DNA of 64,000 nt, from NCBI GenBank assembly GCA_965242785.1, contig CBDETA010000004.1:124001-188000 (forward strand), in the 5' to 3' direction. The notes below the pieces were generated by a model, which was not told the DNA's origin, did not search any database, and saw nothing but the letters and a program-made list of their open reading frames with translations. Origin of the DNA: Maricaulis sp965242785. GTDB lineage: Bacteria > Pseudomonadota > Alphaproteobacteria > Caulobacterales > Maricaulaceae. Below are positions 60,327 to 64,000 of the stretch, piece after piece. Position 1 is the first letter of the stretch; the number at the start of each line of letters is the position of its first letter. The translations under genes and the position numbers were made by a program.

Positions 60327-61331
60327 ATGTCGTCTGTTGCCGCCCTTGAATATGACCTGACGCCATCCGTGACCCGCACCCAGCGTCCGCGCCTGCGGGC
60401 TGTGCTGCTGGGCTGCGGAACTGTGAATGCCGGTGTGCTGGAAGGACTGGAGAGCCTGGCCGACCGGATCGAGGTCGCCGCCGTGGTCACCCGTCGCCGC
60501 CGCGCCGAGACCGACGACAGCACGAAAAACCGCACCGCCTGGCTGACCGACATCAAGGCCGCGTTCGATACCGGCCCCGACCTGATCATTGACGGCCTGC
60601 CCGATTGCCCCGCCGCCGAAAAGGCGCTGGACCTGGCCGTAGAACGCGGCATTCACGTCATTTCGGCCAACAAGGCCGTGATTGCCCGCCGCCCTGACCT
60701 GGAAGCGCGGGCACGGGCCAAGGGCATCCGCTTTGCCTATTCCGCGGCGGTGGGCGGCGGAGTGCCGGTGCTGGAAACCATCGGACGCCTGGTCGCCTCC
60801 GGGGAAACCATCGCCAGTGTCCGGGGCGTGCTGAACGGCACATCGAACTATGTCCTGGGCTTGCTGGAAAAGGGTGTCGGCTTTGACCAGGCGATCGCCT
60901 CGGCCCAGGCGGCCGGATTTGCGGAAGCCGATCCGAGCGCGGATATCGACGGGTTGGATGCCGCGGCCAAGCTGGCGCTGATTGCCCGCCGGGCGCATGG
61001 CATCGCACCGGACTGTCTGAGCATCCCCTGCGACAGCCTGCTGGCGATCGATCCGGGCCAGGTGTGCGGCGCGCGCGAGAACGGGTTGCGCTATCGCCAG
61101 CTGGCCGAGCTGACCCGCACCGAGACCGGAGTGGATGCCCGGGTCCGCCTGATCGCCCTGCCGGAGGATCATCCGCTGGCCCGGCCAGAGAACGAGGAAA
61201 ACACCGTCGAGATCGTCTGCGAAAGCGGGCTGAAAGTGGTGTTGCACGGCAAGGGCGCCGGCCAGGCGCCGACCGCCGGTTCGGTCCTGGCCGATGTGCG
61301 CGAACTGGTGCTGGCCGGAGAGGTGGGATGA
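60327..61331 (+). CDS. Homoserine dehydrogenase (short form without ACT domain)
   Basis: The enzyme reduces aspartate semialdehyde to homoserine, the branch point to methionine and threonine. The 334-residue protein has the NAD(P) motif LLGCGTVNAGVLEGL near residue 27, SANKAVIAR (the catalytic lysine region), VGGGVPVLE and NGTSNYVLGLLE. It stops without the ACT domain that gives threonine feedback, so control by SAM through the riboswitch may replace it. It starts at ATG 60327; a GTG at 60315 is possible. Its stop overlaps the next gene by four bases. Confidence 0.88.
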   Translation: MSSVAALEYDLTPSVTRTQRPRLRAVLLGCGTVNAGVLEGLESLADRIEVAAVVTRRRRAETDDSTKNRTAWLTDIKAAFDTGPDLIIDGLPDCPAAEKALDLAVERGIHVISANKAVIARRPDLEARARAKGIRFAYSAAVGGGVPVLETIGRLVASGETIASVRGVLNGTSNYVLGLLEKGVGFDQAIASAQAAGFAEADPSADIDGLDAAAKLALIARRAHGIAPDCLSIPCDSLLAIDPGQVCGARENGLRYRQLAELTRTETGVDARVRLIALPEDHPLARPENEENTVEIVCESGLKVVLHGKGAGQAPTAGSVLADVRELVLAGEVG

Positions 61332-62266
61332 TCGTGAGCGTGGACTGTCTGCCTGCCATCCGAACCCGGGATCTCACGACCATCGCCCTGGCAGCGAATG
61401 GTTCGCCGGTCCGTGTGACCGGACGCGTTACCGGTCCCGAGGCGGGTCCGGCTGTTCTGGTGCTGGGCGGCATCTCATCGGGGCGCCATGTCGCCGATAC
61501 ACAGGAAACGCCCGGCTGGTGGGCCGACCAGGTGGGCCCCGGTGCGCCTGTGGACACGGCAGCGCGCCGCGTGCTGTCGTTCGATTTCATCGGCGATGAA
61601 CTCACCCCCTTCCCAACCACCCAGGACCAGGCGCGCGGCATCCTGGCGCTGGCCGATGCAGCCGGGATCGAGCGTTTCGACATTGTCGGTTCGTCCTATG
61701 GCGGCATGATCGGCCTGGCCGTGGCGGAGCTGGCGCCGGAGCGGGTGGGCAAGGCGCTGGTGATTTCCGGAGCGCACCGCGCCGGCGCCATGGCGCAGGC
61801 CTGGCGCTCGATCCAGCGGGAGACGGTGGAGCTGGCCCTGCGCCTGGGTGATGGCCGGGCCGGTCTGGACCTGGCCCGGCGCCTGGCGATGACGACCTAT
61901 CGTACGCCGGACGAGCTGGAAGCGCGCTTTTATGATCCGGCGCCGACAAGCCGCGATGCGGCTGGCGTGGCAGCCTATCTGGAAGCGCGCGGCAAGGCCT
62001 ATGTTGAAACAGTGACACCGGAACGCTTCCTCGCGCTGTCGCATTCGATGGATGCCCACATGGTGGACCTCTCCCGCATCGCCTGCCCGGTAACCTATCT
62101 GGCGGTCGAGGAAGACCGGCTGGTGCCGGCCAGCCAGATGGCAGAAGGCGCCGCGGCGACGCCGGACAGCCGACTGGTCCGCATCCGTTCGACCTATGGT
62201 CATGATGCCTTTCTGAAGGAAACGGCTATCGTGGCGGATACGCTGAAAGCCTTCCTCGGGTCCTGA
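61328..62266 (+). CDS. metX: MetX-like homoserine O-acyltransferase
   Basis: This alpha/beta-hydrolase-fold enzyme would activate homoserine by O-acetylation or O-succinylation. The 312-residue protein has the nucleophile elbow GSSYGGM, an acid in EEDRLVP and the histidine motif YGHDAFL, the last being the hallmark of MetX. It is shorter than typical MetX (about 370-380), mainly from a reduced lid region. Whether it uses acetyl- or succinyl-CoA cannot be told. It is translationally coupled to hom and followed by metB one base later. Confidence 0.82.
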   Translation: MIVSVDCLPAIRTRDLTTIALAANGSPVRVTGRVTGPEAGPAVLVLGGISSGRHVADTQETPGWWADQVGPGAPVDTAARRVLSFDFIGDELTPFPTTQDQARGILALADAAGIERFDIVGSSYGGMIGLAVAELAPERVGKALVISGAHRAGAMAQAWRSIQRETVELALRLGDGRAGLDLARRLAMTTYRTPDELEARFYDPAPTSRDAAGVAAYLEARGKAYVETVTPERFLALSHSMDAHMVDLSRIACPVTYLAVEEDRLVPASQMAEGAAATPDSRLVRIRSTYGHDAFLKETAIVADTLKAFLGS

Positions 62267-62267
62267 C

Positions 62268-63416
62268 ATGTCTGACAAGCAACGCACCAAGGCCATCCGG
62301 GCCGGCCTCAACACCGACCGGAGCTGGAACGCCGTCATTCCGCCGCTCTCGCTGTCCACGGCCTACCGGCGCGAGGACCCGGCGATCCAGCCGGCCTATG
62401 ACTATGCGCGCACCGCCAATCCGGGACGGACGCTGCTGGCCAATGCGATTGCCGAGCTGGAGAATGCTGCGGGGGCCGTGGTCACCGGATCGGGCATGTC
62501 GGCGATCGATCTTTTGCTGCACGACCTGCCCTTCGGCGCACGGGTGATCTGTTCGCATGATGCCTATGGCGGTACGCGGCGCCTGCTGGATGCGCGCGGC
62601 CAGGACGGCCGGCTGGTACCGGTCTATGTCAACACGACGGATCTGGATGCCGTGGCAGACGCGTTGAATGACGACGCCGCGCTGATCCTGGCCGAGACGC
62701 CGTCCAATCCGCGCCTGCGGATTTCCGATCTGAAAGGCCTGGTGCGCCTCGCCCGCGATGCCGGTTGCGAGCTGGCGGTGGACAATACGGTGATGTCGCC
62801 TGCCCTGCAGCGGCCGCTGGACTGGGGCGCGGACTATTCGGTGCAGTCGATCACCAAGCTGATCAATGGCCATTCCGACATGGTGGGCGGGGTGGTGTGC
62901 TGCGCCGATCCGGAGCGGGCTGAACGCCTGGCCTGGTGGGCCAATTGCGTCGGCACCGGCGCCGGGGCGTTCGACAGCTATCTGGCCCTGCGCGGCCTGC
63001 GCACCTTGCCCCTGCGTGCCAGGGCGCAATGCGAGAGCGCACTGGCCGTGGCGCAATGGCTGGAGGCCGATCCGCGCATCGCGCAGGTGGACTATCCCGG
63101 CCTCGAAAGCCATCCAGGACATGACATTGCCGCCCGCCAGCAGGACGGATTCGGTCAGCTGATCGCCCTTCAGCTATCCTCGTCTGCGCCGAGCGCGCGC
63201 GAAGTGGTGTCCAGTCTGGACATCTTCACCCTGGCCCAGTCGCTGGGCGGGGTGGAAAGCCTGTGCTGCATCCCCGCCCTGATGACGCACGCCTCCATGT
63301 CACCGCAGGCGCGGGCCGAGGCCGGCGTGCCGGATACGCTGATCCGGCTGTCGGTGGGCCTGGAGGACGCCCAGGACCTGATCGCCGATCTCGACCGAGC
63401 GCTGGCACCGGCCTGA
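62268..63416 (+). CDS. Cystathionine gamma-synthase or O-acylhomoserine sulfhydrylase
   Basis: This PLP enzyme of the trans-sulfuration family uses the activated homoserine from MetX. The 382-residue protein has YDYARTANPGR, TGSGMSAID, ILAETPSNPRLRI, DNTVMSPALQRPL and the cofactor lysine in SITKLINGHSDMVGG. The sequence is closer to MetB (cystathionine gamma-synthase) than to direct sulfhydrylases in my reading, but MetZ-type activity cannot be excluded. It ends the riboswitch-controlled operon and converges with glpK. Confidence 0.85.
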   Translation: MSDKQRTKAIRAGLNTDRSWNAVIPPLSLSTAYRREDPAIQPAYDYARTANPGRTLLANAIAELENAAGAVVTGSGMSAIDLLLHDLPFGARVICSHDAYGGTRRLLDARGQDGRLVPVYVNTTDLDAVADALNDDAALILAETPSNPRLRISDLKGLVRLARDAGCELAVDNTVMSPALQRPLDWGADYSVQSITKLINGHSDMVGGVVCCADPERAERLAWWANCVGTGAGAFDSYLALRGLRTLPLRARAQCESALAVAQWLEADPRIAQVDYPGLESHPGHDIAARQQDGFGQLIALQLSSSAPSAREVVSSLDIFTLAQSLGGVESLCCIPALMTHASMSPQARAEAGVPDTLIRLSVGLEDAQDLIADLDRALAPA

Positions 63417-63425
63417 GCCCGCGCT

Positions 63426-64000
63426 TCAGACGTTGGTCCGCACCCGGGCGACAGCATCCGCCCAGCCGCGGCGCGCCGCGGCTGTCGCTTCTGCTTGTCC
63501 GGCGGGCGCAAAGGCACGGTCCTGCTGCCAGAGCGCACGGCCGTCCTCGAGGATGGCGAACAGCCCCGCTCCCAGTCCGGCAAGGAAGGCTGCGCCCCAG
63601 GCCGTGGCTTCCGACTGGACCGGCCGAACAACCTCGATACCGGTGAGATCGGCCAGGCGCTGCAGAAGGCCGTCATTACGGGCCATGCCGCCATCGACCC
63701 GCAGGGACCGGGCTTCAACGCCATCGGCGGCCATTGCGTCCAGCAGGTCACAGGTCTGATGGGCGGTGGAGTCGAGCGCGGCGCGGGCAATCTCGGCCCG
63801 GCCGGCGCCGCGGGTGAGGCCGGTGATGGCGGCACGGGCATCGGCGTCCCAGTAAGGCGCGCCCAGCCCGGTGAAGGCGGGGACGAGGTAGACGCCGCTA
63901 TCCGGATCGGCGGCGGCAGCCAGGGCTTCGATCTCGGAGGCGCGCGCGATCAGGCCCAGACCGTCGCGCAGCCACTGGATGGTGGCCCCGGCGGACAGGA
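63426..64000 (-). CDS. glpK: Glycerol kinase (partial, N-terminus outside window)
   Basis: The C-terminal ~190 residues of glycerol kinase are present, running off the right edge. VPAFTGLGAPYW is the FGGY family signature 2 region, followed by ITGLTRG, DLLDAMAADG and LRVDGGMARNDGLLQRLADL. The kinase phosphorylates glycerol to glycerol 3-phosphate. The stop lies 10 bases from the stop of the methionine operon, with no clear terminator between them. Confidence 0.93.
   Translation of the reverse strand, partial: LSAGATIQWLRDGLGLIARASEIEALAAAADPDSGVYLVPAFTGLGAPYWDADARAAITGLTRGAGRAEIARAALDSTAHQTCDLLDAMAADGVEARSLRVDGGMARNDGLLQRLADLTGIEVVRPVQSEATAWGAAFLAGLGAGLFAILEDGRALWQQDRAFAPAGQAEATAAARRGWADAVARVRTNV

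Noticed and set aside
60301..60360. 19-codon ORF overlapping the start of hom
   Set aside because: It has no ribosome site and ends inside hom; it is probably chance.

Overview
The window looks like chromosome from a marine, Gram-negative alphaproteobacterium of the Maricaulis/Hyphomonadaceae type. It is GC-rich and has large TonB-dependent receptors (TBDRs), an acetylated arginine pathway with a fused N-acetylglutamate synthase/kinase (a form described from Maricaulis maris and Xanthomonas), N-acetylornithine carbamoyltransferase, KdsB for lipopolysaccharide, and a SAM-II riboswitch. No tRNA, rRNA, CRISPR array, phage or insertion sequence was recognised. The assignment is inferred from gene content only.

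Layout. 1-1360: start of a phosphonate/phosphate-type ABC transporter (phnC, partial phnD) behind a good PhoB box, with a short prepilin peptidase facing the other way. 1843-13343: a complete type II secretion operon, gspC to gspN, plus a small lipoprotein gene. 13525-19129: a TBDR and a 951-residue lipoprotein built from two near-identical halves, upstream of and co-directional with the secretion operon, with a second PhoB-like box in front. 19563-21968: ornithine decarboxylase and a deoxyhypusine-synthase-like (SpeY-type) enzyme behind a leader peptide ORF. 21969-23189: a gene-free stretch full of dispersed palindromic repeats. 23190-27926: marC, a DUF1579-like gene, and aguB, a serine hydrolase and aguA. 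28029-31454: a second TBDR with a third PhoB-like box. 31748-42719: glycosyltransferase, arg operon, kdsB, hydrolases, an MFS transporter and an M28 peptidase. 42798-46795: three tandem paralogous HTH/PAS-like regulators, a PiT-like membrane protein and a fourth regulator. 46796-51473: a 2-oxoacid:ferredoxin oxidoreductase operon. 52455-59830: a LysR gene divergent from an assimilatory sulfate operon (cysG, DUF2849, cysI, DUF934-cysH fusion, cysK, fpr). 60150-63416: SAM-II riboswitch and hom-metX-metB. The right edge holds the end of glpK.

How it fits together. The most interesting reading is that the left 31 kb is largely a phosphate-starvation locus. Three 18-bp PhoB-type direct repeats, all on the minus strand and all with an AAAA spacer, precede the phn genes, the lipoprotein-TBDR-T2SS block and the second TBDR. 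The best precedent is ElpS of Caulobacter, a phosphate-starvation lipoprotein exported by a T2SS (recalled from the literature, not aligned here). A second theme is polyamines: putrescine can be made from ornithine and from agmatine, and the SpeY-like enzyme probably turns it into homospermidine. A third is sulfur: sulfate reduction to cysteine lies next to a SAM-sensing methionine operon.
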